A DNA stretch of 64,000 bases from positions 1 to 64,000 of the forward strand of contig JALNQF010000169.1 in assembly GCA_028456385.1 (NCBI GenBank), given 5' to 3'. Origin of the DNA: Ophiosphaerella korrae. Lineage: Eukaryota > Ascomycota > Dothideomycetes > Pleosporales > Phaeosphaeriaceae. The notes below the pieces were generated by a model. That model ran no database searches and was not told the origin of the DNA. It worked only from the letters and a program-made list of their open reading frames with translations. A program made the position numbers and the translations under genes. Shown piece after piece: positions 34,238-45,380 of this stretch (position 1 is the stretch's first letter; each line of letters opens with the position of its first letter).

Positions 34238-35273
34238 ATGCCCGCGCCCCTAGCAAAAGGCACGCCCCCCCACCACCGCCACCACCCAGGCTGACATGCC
34301 TTCCCACAGCTAACCTTCTTCCCCCCCTCCTGCAGGCATCATCATCGCGGCCTCCATTGTCGTCGCTGCTGGCATCGCCATCTACGAGTCCCCCCAGGTC
34401 CGCGCCTGGGTCGACCAATCCCGCCGCAAAATCGCCATCGCCCTGCACAGCCTCGGTGACGAGATCCAGCCGCGCCGCCCCAGCGAGTCGTCCGATGACT
34501 TTGAGCAGAGGAAGCTGCGGCGTGAGGAGCTGGTAAGGCGGAATCGCAACGAGTTGGTGAGGAGGGCGAGGGAGGAGGGTGTTGCGGTGGATTTGGACGA
34601 GTTGGCGAGGATTGGGGAGGAAGGGAGGGCGGATCAGAGTAAGAGCTTTGATGGGCTGGTGGGGAGGGACGGCACGCTAAAGGAGAAGGAGAAGAGGAAC
34701 GCGAGCGCGTCGGGTGTTGAGGACGCGGGTGCGCTGCGTCAGCGGTCTGGCGCGGGCGTAGTTGCTGGAGCTGCTGCTGGAGCTGCTGCTGCTGCGGCTG
34801 TGGCGAATCCCTTCACGGACGACAACGTTTCCTTCCAAGTCGGCGACGACGAAGAGCCGCCCTCGCAATATGAATCGGCCATCGAACTCCCCACCCGCGA
34901 CTCCTCCGCCACTCTCGGAGCCACCCCCGCCCCGCCCCTCATCGACCTCTCAACCGACCCCGACCACGTCTCCACCGGCACCCTAACCCCCCGCTCCGAC
35001 CGCTCGCACTCCATCCTCACCGCCGCCTCCATCGCAGACGCTTCCGACATTGCCATTCTAAGCATGCAAAACGACATGGATCACGATGCCCGCTCTGAAG
35101 TCTTTTCAGAGGCCGGCTTTACCGACGCTGGGTTCTCTGACGCTGGGTTCAGCGAGTTTGGCCGCGATAGGACGGGCGTTATGACGCCGAACTCGTGGAC
35201 AGATGTTGGGAGTGACGACGAGAGTGAGTGGGGGGGCGCCATTGATGGGCGCGTGAGTCAGATTCAGCAGTAG
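34238..35273 (+). CDS. N-terminally anchored membrane protein, function unknown
   Basis: Best model: exon 1 at 34238-34259 (MPAPLAK), a GC-AG intron 34260-34335, then exon 2 to 35273, about 319 aa. The frame upstream of 34336 has no ATG and no GT donor in the right phase, whereas G|GCACG with acceptor TGCAG gives MPAPLAKGIIIAASIVVAAG, a pattern I recall from fungal homologues. One N-terminal helix is followed by the conserved-looking YESPQVRAWVDQSRRKIAIAL and LGDEIQPRRPS, then a charged coiled-coil-like part, an Ala/Val-rich run and an acidic tail with FTDAGFSDAGFSEFG repeats. Unknown role. Confidence 0.65.
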
Positions 35274-35537
35274 ATGGTTGCGCGTTTAGCTCCCTGGGTT
35301 TAAAATAGGCATGGCGTTTTGGAAGCCGAGGAGGGGGAGGCGAGGGGGAGGGGGGGCGAGGCGCGACTTATGCCTTCGGTTTTGGACAGATCAGGAATAT
35401 ATGTGCATATCTGGGCTTGCTTTGTTGGGGGTTGATGCCATGTGTTGTTTACTCAATCTGCTTTACTGACCGTGACAGGTTACTCTTCCCTACCTATCTC
35501 CCTTTGCTTACACACAAACATCAACCAATCCACGCCC

Positions 35538-37350
35538 TCACCGCCGCCCATACGCCGACCCCCCATCCCGCCTAACCCTCTTCCTCCCATCCCCCTCCCC
35601 CTCCCCTCCCCTCACCCTCTTCGGAATCCGATACGCCCTTCCAACTCCAACCCCACCTCCAACCCGATCCCCATCTTCGCCCCTCAACCTCTCCTTCAAC
35701 CTCTCCCTCATCCTCCCCTCCGCCCTCTCAATCCCCACCCTCAACGCCTCCCCAACCAACCCCAGCACTGCCAAAAACGGAAAAACCAACACATGCCGCA
35801 ACCTCAGCTCAACCTGCACCCCGACACACCCTTTGTCCACATCCACACACACCCTGTTTCCCCCCGTGCCACGCATCTCTGGCGCGGCGCAGCAGCAGTA
35901 CATAGGCATGCCGTTCTCTGCCTCCGCCTCTGCCTCCGCCTCCACCTGCGCGCCGCCGAACCCGTGCACACGCCACTCCGCCAGCGCCGTGCGATCGAGA
36001 TCCTGCGGGCCAACAGGGCGCAAGGGGATGCGCAGGGCGCGCAGGAGGGATTGCGTGTGCAGCACGGTGAGGCACAGGGGCGGCGTGAAGGTGTGGCGGG
36101 CTGCGTGGAACCAGCGGAGGGCTTGGGTGAGGCCGCGGGCGTCGAGGCCTGTGGGGAAGGTATGCAGGCCGCGGAGGAGGGCGTCGAAAGTGGGGAGGGT
36201 GGGTATGTAGCGTGCGTTGGATTTTGGCTGGAGGGGGAGGAGGTGCTGCTGCTGCTGCTGCTGCTGCTGCGCTTGATATTGGGACATTTGGGCGGGGGAT
36301 AGGGGCGTGTTTGGGGGCCCACGGAAATGCTTCTGTGGGCATTTTATTAGTTCACGGTGGGAGGATGCGGGGGGAGGGGGGCGGAGGGGGTGCCCAACGA
36401 CTAACCTGCATGCCGACCATGTCTGCGCCTGTGTATCCGGCGTTTGTGAGGCGGAGCATTATGTTGGCAAGGCGCACGTGGTGGGGATAGAAAGCGTGGA
36501 TTTCTTTGGCGGTGAGGTGGATGCCTGGGGGGAAGATGGCGGAGATGGGGACGGCGTCCGTGTACCATGACGAGTCATCTTCCAGGTTATTGCAAGGCGT
36601 GCCTGGGGGCTGCAGCGATGAGAGGATCGCTGTGAGGTTGAAGTCGTGTGTTTCGTCGGTCCAGGTGCGCTTGAAGAGCGGGAATGTGCGCAATGAATTG
36701 GCCGAGTGTGCTGTGCATGTAGATTTTCCCGATCTGACAGTGGCAGGCGTATCGGGTGGTGTTGCAACTTGAACAATACCTAGTGGTCGTTTATGTCGGT
36801 GACCGGGTAGAGATGGTAATGGTATTGGCCGCTCGAGGAGTTGTCGGACATGTGATTTGTTCTTATTCGAGAACCTCAATCGAACAACTAGGCCCACCAT
36901 TTCGTAGCTCACATTCTTGCCCTCGACAGACTCTTCGCTTCTCTTAAGCTTTAGTACCTGTGACCATCCGCTATGTTGCAACAAATCAAGCCCATAGTTT
37001 CCTGAGGTCTGCGCGAGATCTTCTGAGAGTTCTATCCTTTTCTTTTTAGTTTCGCTCATGGGCGAGGGCACGATTGCCGTTACGTCTTTAATGTTATCTT
37101 CATCCTCTGTGTTGTCATTAGTGCTCAACTTCTGGCCATCTTCATTCGTAGTCGCATGGTAGTCGTAATCTAGAGTATCCCACACGGATCGTAGCAGCGG
37201 TGCGTCCTCAAAATCGTCATGCTGGAAGATGGCAGCGGCATATCGCCAATCACGCGACTTTGGAACCCAGGTAGAGTTGCGTTGAGGGCGGGATTGTCGG
37301 TGAAGAATGTCTGCTTCAGACTTGATATTTCTAGAGTCATGAATCCCCAT
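35538..37350 (-). CDS. Unrecognised 579-aa protein with polyglutamine tract
   Basis: Exon 1 36406-37350, intron 36333-36405 (73 nt, GTTAGT...CACAG), exon 2 35538-36332. The join restores GADMVGMQ|KHFRGPPNTPLSP in frame. The N-terminal third is acidic. A well-ordered-looking middle has VSYEMVGLVVRLRFSNKN and the patch FPPGIHLTAKEIHAFYPHHV, then Q8 (after SQYQA), an LPLQP-rich link, an EAEAEAEAE run and a basic, Arg/Gly-rich C-terminus (GRKRVRRDGG) like a nuclear-localisation region. I do not recognise a family. Convergent with the preceding gene. Confidence 0.65.
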
Positions 37351-38312
37351 GGCCGACGTTGAGATCGCATACGCTAGTTTAGCAATATGGGTTGAAGGTT
37401 TGGGAGTGATAGAGGGCAGTGGCGGTACCTGATGGAGAGGAATTGGCTGTGAGACAGGCGTTGGTTAGTGAGCCGACGGATGACTTTTACTTTCACTGCG
37501 GCACGAGCCTCACAGGTGAATGTTGAGGCCATTTTCTCGCATATATCTCAAGACTGAACCCCCGTTTGCCCCTAGTTCAGGTGTAAGAATTTCCATCGGG
37601 AAAGATTTTGCCTGCGCAACAGCGCCCTGATGGCTGCAGCGAGAGACACATTCAGGATTAGTGACTTCTACATTTGAGTAAGAGAAACACAGGCGACAAT
37701 GAAAAGAATGTGAGCATGATTCAATGAGGTATGGTTAGAAAACTGTACAATAGAGTTTGAGATACTAGAGTAGGATACTAGAGTAAGATACTAGAGTAAG
37801 GTGTAGCATGATGAGGTGTGCGTATTCTAGCATGGGCGTGTGGGCGAAGGTGAAATTGCTCAGATTGACCTAGAAAAACTGCCGTAAGCATATCTACATA
37901 TAAGAGCACAGATTTCGGTACGTGACTGAGCGTCGTCGCTTATTGTCAGAATCGATAATGGTGTCAGAGGCAATTGTTTGGGAGGTGGGCGTCATGAGAA
38001 TCAGCTGTAGCTTCTTGTTTGCGCTGAATGAAATATCGCAATCTCTGCCGAATAATTAAAATGTTATTCATAGAATGACTACCGATTATGAAAAAGGCGT
38101 CAATTGTCAAAGAAGTTTGATGTCTAGCGATGTATGCATGGCAAGACGTGAGTCGGCTAAACCTTCCCTGCAAATAGTTACGTCACGCCATCCGACCGAG
38201 GTACTTCAAAAGTCCTGCAGTATCCGACGTGAACTGCAACCTTCATAATTGTTTGCACCACTCCTCATTTCTTCCTACGTAAACCTTATAAAGTAGAGAA
38301 GATCCATCAATC
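37351..38312. other. Intergenic with short tandem repeat
   Basis: Promoter of the polyQ gene on the left and of the GlcG-like gene on the right. Three 13-bp direct repeats at 37761-37799. A TATA-like CTTATAAAG lies about 27 bp before the ATG at 38313. Confidence 0.5.
37761..37799. repeat. Three tandem 13-bp repeats
   Basis: GATACTAGAGTAG, GATACTAGAGTAA, GATACTAGAGTAA in direct succession. Confidence 0.95.
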
Positions 38313-38759
38313 ATGTCCACGAAAACGGTTCCTGTGTTGACCCTCGAAGGAGCACGTTTGGCGTTGTCTGCAGCAGAAGCGCGCTCAAAAGAAATCAATG
38401 TACCAATGAACATCGCGATTGTTGACAACGCGTGTCATCTCCTTGCTTTTGCCCGGATGGAAGGCGCGAAGTTTACATCGATCAACATCGCAATCGACAA
38501 AGCATACACAGCAGCTGGTCATCGCGCAGCCACATCCGTCTACAAGGAAGCTGTCTGGCCTGGTGGACCAGCATTCGGTATCAATCACAGCAATAGCGGC
38601 CGATTCATGACGATTGCAGGTGGAGTCCCCATTAAGAAGGACGGTGTAGTTGTCGGAGCTATTGGGTGCAGTACAGGGACGCCAAGCCAGGACGAGGACG
38701 TTGCAAAGAGAGGGGTGGACGCTGTTGAAAAGAGTTTTGGAGTCAAGGCAAAGTTGTAG
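38313..38759 (+). CDS. GlcG/HbpS-like protein (DUF336, haem-degrading family)
   Basis: A 148-aa single-exon protein matching the family's usual length. Characteristic blocks: LTLEGARLALSAAEARS, VPMNIAIVDNACHLLAFARM, SINIAIDKAYTA, FGINHSNSGRFMTIAGGVPI, VVGAIGCSTGTPSQDEDVAKRGVDA. Bacterial relatives include HbpS (haem binding, redox sensing) and GlcG of the glycolate locus; in fungi the role is unclear. No signal peptide, so cytosolic. The intronless structure and bacterial-like family make ancient horizontal gain possible, but composition offers no clear support. Confidence 0.85.
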   Translation: MSTKTVPVLTLEGARLALSAAEARSKEINVPMNIAIVDNACHLLAFARMEGAKFTSINIAIDKAYTAAGHRAATSVYKEAVWPGGPAFGINHSNSGRFMTIAGGVPIKKDGVVVGAIGCSTGTPSQDEDVAKRGVDAVEKSFGVKAKL

Positions 38760-40853
38760 CCTCTGAGATATTTATTGGGACGCTGAGATCATTAGGATGG
38801 CCCAAGAATTGGTTCCTCATGTTGGAGTCATTCATTTGGCCTGGTCCCCAATCATATTCTTCCGCTTCCGTTAGTGTATACTCCTCCTTCGCGTTGGCTT
38901 GGGGCCGACGCTAGATTACATTAGGACATGACAGGTCTACTATTACGCCGTCACACCATGAAACTATCAAGAAAATAAGCCTTTCTTGGCCATCGTTATG
39001 ATATATTTCTAGTCCTCTACCTCCACGATTCTACGCGCCTTCGCACATCACCATGGTCTAGGTCGCTTCCTGTCGACTTCGCGTTTCCAATATCTATGGG
39101 TATTGACCATTCTTTGTGGATTCGTTGAAGAACAACTATTTTCGAACTATGCACCGTTCAAGCGGGCGACGAATTCGGTCTAGAGCATCAAATCTATGAC
39201 GCGATCGATCGAACTTTCTATGTTTTGCAGTAATCACTTCCTCCCCTACAGGAGCGGGCCGAAACGCGTCAGTCTCCCCCGTCATACCGCCGACCAGTAG
39301 CCCTCCCCGCATATGACATTAGCTCCTTAGTTATGAGTGGGGATCTAATTCTAGACACGGCTGGTAAGATGGTCAATTTTTTACTCAGACCTGAACAATA
39401 GACCAGGGAGGCTCGATGTATACGAGCTCAGTTGCAGGACTTCTGCAAGTTTCGGACCTGCTTTACAAGCTAGTCTACGACTTATAGGTCTACAACTTGT
39501 ATAAAAAGATCAAACGTACAAAAACCAGCAAAGAGCGGTCGTGGTCAGAGTTTAGGCATTCTTATTCAGTCCCTATCTCCTTTGCTCCGCTCCACTTGCT
39601 AGCATCCTAGCGCCACGGGTGGTTGGTTGCTTTTGCTTCCAGATGGCTGACGGGAGGACTGGGCAACATGGTCTCATAGGCTCATACCAGCAAGCAAAAT
39701 CTTGATTTTTGCCGTGCTTGGTCGTCCGTCCATCAAATTGGTTACCGGTGTTGCGCTTTTCCATAGCGGTAATAGTCCATGATGCCCATCCCTCGCTGTG
39801 TGTATTGGTGCAAACGAAATCCAGTAGCGTCGCTCCCAGATATTCGGTACTGAACACCTGAACCCTGTTGCCCTAGAAAGTCAGGCCACAAGAAAAGGTC
39901 ACAACTTTGCGCAATCAGGTTGCTGGTGATGACCTACACGTAAAATTATGAGCCGGGTTGCATCCAACTTAGTGAGAACTAGCAGCTAGGATCATCTTTA
40001 GTGCACATAAGCGGGCTGACATAGCGGAAAGGAGTAAGCAAGCTTGGGCATTCGCCTTCCAATGATCTGCGCGTGACTCGAGAACTCAGATACCTTCGCA
40101 GGCCATCGAAGGCAGTTGAACCTAGCGATGCCGATGGTGTTTGATTTGACCACTGAAACTCGTTGAGGTGAGAAAGCCATTGTTCTATGCGGTCTAATCA
40201 TTCCGACTGTGGAGCGCCACGGAATCGGTGGCATTGGCCGACCACTCCAGGGAGCACAGCCTGAGTCGGACCGTCTTCACCCAACCCGCACTTTATTTTG
40301 AATATTGAGCAGCACCACTGTGCGATTGCGCATGATAAACTCGAAGCTTCACGGTTAGAAGTAACCGTGCCATTAGGCAGCATTTAATCGACCAATAGAT
40401 AATTCAAGGATCAGCAGTCGGCCTTCCGAGTCAGCTGAACGGTGAGTGCTGTATGCATGCGAAGATGATGTGCTTCCTACACGTTTCGCGTTAGGTTGAA
40501 GTTCGCAAGGAGATGTAGCTCAAACTGCACCAATCACAGACGACAATCCTAGCCCTAACCGTCCTTAAATGGAGTTGTATTTCGGCCTGTCAACAATCGC
40601 GGCACAAACCTTACTTTCTTGATATCGCGAACGGGCCATAATCCATCAACATCGATTTGAGAGCGCCTTGATATCTTGCAAATTCCTAGGTTTCGCGCTT
40701 CAGATCGCTTCCTGTCAATCACACTCCACAGGTTTGACTTGGCCTTGCAGCCCCACGCGGACCACTCCTGGAACACTTCTCTGCTGGGCCCAAAGAGCGC
40801 ACAACAATCGCCAATAAATCACAGGAAGTGATCGCCACCAATATCGAAGAATC
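38760..40853. other. 2.1-kb stretch without a convincing gene
   Basis: Several broken short frames. The best is on the - strand at 39573 to about 39860 (VFSTEYLGATLLDFVC, GWASWTITAMEKRN, CWYEPMRPCC), cysteine- and tryptophan-containing and preceded by stops, so possibly the last exon of a decayed or small secreted protein. No transposon motif recognised. Confidence 0.4.
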
Positions 40854-41757
40854 ATGGCCGGTGTACTATGTGTCTGGGCGAACCTTCCGGATAAGGCTCT
40901 CGACTGGTATCTGAAAGAGTATGTTCCAGCAATGGCAGAAAAGAATAGCGTATACGCTCTCCATAGTGAGCTCACAGTAAGCGGCTTCGAAGGAGAGCCA
41001 ATCGGCCAGCTAGACTCGCCATGGCGTCTTTGCACCATATACGAGTCTGATGATGTTCAGAAATCTACGGAGAGTGTTTACGACAAGTCGAACCATCCGT
41101 CGGACGAGCTATTGAATGGGCTTCTCGTCCAGGCACGATTTGATGTGCGAACGTATCGCGAGCTCAATAGATGGCAGGCAGAGGATTGGGACGGAGGTGA
41201 GAATCAATAAGTTTTTGTCCAATACCTATCTTACTTGCGGTCTAGACGCCTCTCACGTTGCAAATATAGCCGCCATGGAATGGCGGGTTACAGCAGACAA
41301 GCAAGACGAGATTGTCAGCTGGTACACTTCTTACGTGGGACCTCTAATGCTAAAGAGTCCAGATACGCTCCGAATGAGGTTATTCGAAGTAGATAACGCA
41401 ACTGTCCTCCGAGGACCCTCATATGAGACCATGGAGAAGGACGAATTGCACACCTACTTGACCTTGACGGAGTTTGAGACGGATGAGTGGCCGTGGGATA
41501 CTGTCTTGGAGCTTGCCGAAAATGAGCAATGGAAACAATATTTTGAGGTGCAAAGAGTGGTGGTAAGTTGCGAGCATAAGGATGATAAGCACCCACTGAC
41601 TGATGGATAGAAATGGCAAATCAGCGCCTTTCTGGTAACAAAATTGTTCTCTGAGAAGTACCGAACTGGTCTTGATTTGAGAAGCGGTGGTGCTACTGAA
41701 GAGGAAGAAGAAGATGATGATGATGAAGAGAATGAAAAAGAAGAAAAAGAAGATTGA
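40854..41757 (+). CDS. Unrecognised 268-aa protein with acidic C-terminus
   Basis: Three exons; introns 41197-41245 (49 nt) and 41563-41610 (48 nt). Two halves share a similar layout: MAGVLCVWANLPDKALDWYL / YALHSELTVSGF and later NIAAMEWRVTADKQDEIVSWY / TLRMRLFEVDNATV, each suggesting a ferredoxin-like dimeric alpha/beta barrel (EthD-like) module. That is structural inference, not a motif match. The last exon ends in an almost uninterrupted Glu/Asp/Lys tail (from TEEEEEDDDD). No signal peptide. Possibly a lineage-specific fungal protein. Confidence 0.6.
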
Positions 41758-41924
41758 CTTAGAGTGTTATCATACAGAGCGTTTTCGAGATACCCGCTTC
41801 TCCCCGGATCGAATAACAGGGTGGTAGCAACACATGCACGTAAAATACCAGGCCTTATACAAGGAGCCGCATATGGTTTACTTCTCGTTCATTTGTACAG
41901 GCTTTCAATGATACAGTAGAATAG

Positions 41925-43328
41925 TTACGTCAACTGAACATGCATCATGGTTTGGCACCAAACGCGCACAACATACAGTTTATCTGAATCCGTGGCATTT
42001 CCGTACTCGGCCTCACCCAACTTCCGAACCACATCTGCTGGACACTCGTCTTCCTTCGAGATCTTGATGTTCCGAACCGCCTTGTACACGCCCACGGCCG
42101 AATAGCCCACCAACCCACAAGCACCTATTCCATCTCCGTCAGCAACAAATCACGTTAGGGATAGGGAAGAGCACTAACCAGCAGCAGGCTTACACACAAG
42201 ATTACCCATCCCCTTAGCTAACCCGGTAGCAAAGCCCGCAAGACCATTCCGCTCCGCCCCATGAATGGGTTTCGCAACGAAATCAGCCAAACCGTCACCA
42301 AGCCCGTACCCAAAACTCTGTTCCCAAATTAGTTAAAAAAGAAGAAGAAGAAGAAGAAGAAGAAGAAGAAGAAGAAAAAACAAAAAAAAAAACAAATGCC
42401 TAATCAACCCACCTTTGCGCTGACCAGCAGCCCACTCCTCAACCCAGTCACATTCTCATACTCTCTCACTTCTTCGCCATACAACTTGGGCAAATTGTGG
42501 AAACCCCGCGTTATCCCATGGGTCGTCAGCACAGGCGTCTTCAGCGCCGCAGTCACAACACGGCCGAGGCCTTTGCCTGCCTCAACGGCTACTTTGGCAG
42601 CGGCCTGCGGCGCACCCTTGACGTCTTCCACAGTAACGGGCTGCGTGTTGCCGTCGGGATTGCTGCGCTGGCGGGATTCGAAGCGTGTTAGCATGGGCGT
42701 GGCCTGTCGGCCGAGTTCGACAGGGCCCGCTACTAGACCGAGCATGATTTCGCCGACTGAGTCGTATACCCCGAGCATGATGCCTGATACAGGGTCTGTG
42801 GGGTCCCGGCGGGCGGATGGGTATTGTGATATTCTGGGGGTGGATGTAAGCGGTGAGGTGATTGTAGAATAGGGATGGTACTGACAGTTCTAGGTCTTTG
42901 GAGTTGAGGAGTCCTTGTTTTGTAAGGATGGCGGCTGCTAGGGGGGATAGTGCCGTCTTTCTATTCTTCACTAGCCAGATCGCTGGTCGGTCTTTGAGAA
43001 TGCTGCATGCTCTTACACCTACGAGCGATGCGGTTGTAGTGGGCTCAGTCAGGTAGTGCCCGAGTGCTGGGGGAGTTCCTGTCGGTGCAGTTGCTACATT
43101 ATTTTGCGTATGCTCTTGCAGTACCTGTATGAGCGTTTCTGAGTCTGGTGTAGTATGTGTGCTCAAAGGCCTTGGGGAAGAAGGCGCCAGCACATCGCGC
43201 TCGGGAGATCGCTCCGGTATGTGAGGTTTTTCTTCTTGTGCTGCTTCAGCATCGACTGTTACCTCACCCTCTGCTATCGACTGGGTGTAGGCTGGCGGTG
43301 TGATCACGTATAGATCGTCATCACTCAT
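41925..43328 (-). CDS. Stand-alone module resembling the tail of fungal GT28 sterol glucosyltransferases
   Basis: About 400 aa, four exons; introns 42834-42885 (52 nt), 42318-42412 (95 nt, contains a GAA repeat) and 42125-42178 (54 nt). Start 43328 (MSDDDLYVI) is chosen; the frame is open further up. After a disordered N-terminus comes GVRACSILKDRPAI, then repeated Gly-rich amphipathic segments: YDSVGEIMLGLVAGPVELGR, GVGK-like GKGLGRVVTAALKTP, GITRGFHNLPKLYGEEVRE, SFGYGLGDGLADFVAKPIHGA, GLAGFATGLAKGMGNLVCKPAAG, CGLVGYSAVGVYKAVRN. I recall this pattern C-terminal to UDP-glucose:sterol transferase-like proteins; here no glycosyltransferase domain is attached. Likely membrane- or lipid-associated. 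Confidence 0.65.
42341..42376. repeat. GAA microsatellite inside an intron
   Basis: About twelve GAA/AAG triplets in intron 2 of the preceding gene (TTC repeat on the transcribed strand's mRNA sense), adjoining A runs. Confidence 0.9.
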
Positions 43329-44152
43329 AAGATCGGCATGCTGTATTGATGAAGCGTCTGTATTTGCTGCAATCATCAGTATTTTGATTACTTCCATGGG
43401 AGCAGCTATGTTGATTCCTACGGTCAATTGGTCTAGTGTTTTCAGCATTCTCGCTACTGAGTAAGGGCGTATCAACCGTAACTTCGACATCAGCAGGCTC
43501 CCTAGGTGCATTCATCGGTGTCATATTGTACTAATCCAAGCTCAGAATTTGATGCTGAGATTACATTGAAGGAATCTACTTCTACATATGCTTCAATCGC
43601 GCTGTCAGCCTTGTGTAAGGGATACGCGTGTCGATGTCTGAGATAATGTGGCGCTAGCCCTGACTGAGAGAGCACAGCTGGTTGCCTAATTGTACCATTG
43701 GATAACATCTCGCAAGCAACTCTGAAATTCGGCTAGACCTGAGTTTGTGTGGCTTGGATATTTCTGTACTTGCAGCCTTTCGTACGCGTTTCGCAAGGTT
43801 TCCCGGAACAAGTTCTTTAAGCGAATGGGGCGCAAATCCAGCATCGTGATTGGTTTGATCATCAAATGTTGCACACTTTTAGCAATAGACCCGATCAACC
43901 AGAAGTGGAACTCAACACCTCGATAGCAAGGAAATTAACGAAAGGAGAAGTCTCTTCATTGTAATCGCTGCCCTTACCTGATAATGCGACAACTAATAGT
44001 CTTTGGGGTGTTCGTAGCCGGTGTATCATTTGGGACACCATTTGATTTTCTAGCGATGAAGAACCACTTTATCTTCCTTTAGCAATGAAAGCTCGCTAAA
44101 TTCCGTATAACAGTATTTGCATCAATTATTACAGTCGTGCTCCCCATATTTT
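43329..44152. other. Intergenic, upstream of the GT28-tail-like gene
   Basis: Open but unconvincing - strand frames (43502-43708, 43686-43898) could be 5' UTR or an upstream exon of that gene. Nothing else recognised. Confidence 0.35.
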
Positions 44153-45380
44153 TCATGCCAGTCGGATAACTGCCTGCCAAGATAGTTGATCACACCCTCT
44201 TTCGCTTGGCCTTTTGCTGCTGAAAATTGACTTGAAGTACTCTGGAAGCACGTTCGCGGCCCACACCCCAAACTCTTGCGGCTCACACCAACATTCGGCG
44301 ACGCGTCCGAATGCGATGCTCGCAACCACCGGCCTAATTTCAATGCATCTATTCTGGATCTTGACTTGCTTCTGTATCACCCAACTTTCCTCAAGATTGC
44401 CGATGACCGGGCGAGACCTTGAATTCTAATGTCCGGAAAGGCACATACTTCCCATCTGCCAATTGATCCGCCTGGCGTTGTATGTACCTTTCAATTCTTG
44501 AATCTGAACAATTTACATGCTGGCTTACCATCTCGGTCAAGTGATGCTTAGTGTTTGTCAGGTTTTGTATCTCTGCTCTCAACGCTCTGTTCGTTCGCTC
44601 GCTGATCCGCGCTTCTTGGACGAGGTGGTCCTGCTCTAGTCTTTGCTTGGTCCTGCACCTGCTCGCTGCTTTGCGATTCTTCTCAAGGTATATGGCGCGC
44701 TCGGCGCTTATTTCCGTTGGTTCTGATTTACGCCGCCGTTTGGAGGTGGTGGAACGTTCGGTCGCGGAGGGTTCTTGTGTGCTTATTTCTGAGTGATCAC
44801 TGTTATGCCTCTGAAGCTTATCACGAGTTTTGGCCGAGTAGTCGACGAGTTGCCTCGGTATATAAGCGTTGGGGCCACTCAAGAGCGTGCTGTTGCGCGA
44901 TTTTGGAGAGGGCTGGTTCTTGTCGGAGCTTATTTTCGTTGAGGGTATTGTTGTCATATCAGCAACCAATCCCGTAGTGTTGATTGTCGTGAACATTTGC
45001 AAGAACGGGTATGAGGTATGGGTACCAAAATTGGAGGGCACGATAGCATCCCGGTACTCTGGTATGAACTGATGGTTCGTGTTTGCGCCACACATTGGCA
45101 CAGTGCTATCAGAGCGAAGTTCTCTGTCCCTGTTGTTCGGGCTAGCATTCCGCCCGTGGTCCAAGGTTGGTAAAAGTGGAGCTCCTGGAGTTATCGTGAA
45201 AGGCACTGTATGTTGGATATCGGTTGTTGTTGGATAAGATACGTTACCAAGTGGAGGTAGATCCCATATTTCCAGCGTTTCATAGCGATTGGAGTTTTCT
45301 GAAGTCACCTCAGGGCCCAGTTCAGGTAATTGGTAGCCATATCCCTCAAGCGGTTCCATGAGGAGCGTTTTAGTAGACAT
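44153..45380 (-). CDS. bZIP transcription factor
   Basis: The main exon (44418-45380) encodes a Pro/Ser/Thr-rich activation-like region and, near residues 225-290, the basic region and zipper: RAIYLEKNRKAASRCRTKQ (the NxxAAxxCR signature) followed by heptad leucines and hydrophobics. ATF/CREB-like (Atf1-type) by the NRKAASRCR sequence. The frame would end at 44391 (GHRQS), but a 46-nt intron (44372-44417; weak donor GTCTCG, acceptor ATACAG) joins a further protein-like exon to 44153 (QNRCIEIRPVVASIAFG ... WAANVLPEYFKSIF). That gives about 393 aa. The second exon is probable, not certain. Confidence 0.75.

Noticed and set aside
38313..38759. Recent bacterial transfer of the GlcG-like gene
   Set aside because: The family is widespread in fungi and nothing in the visible sequence sets it apart from its neighbours.
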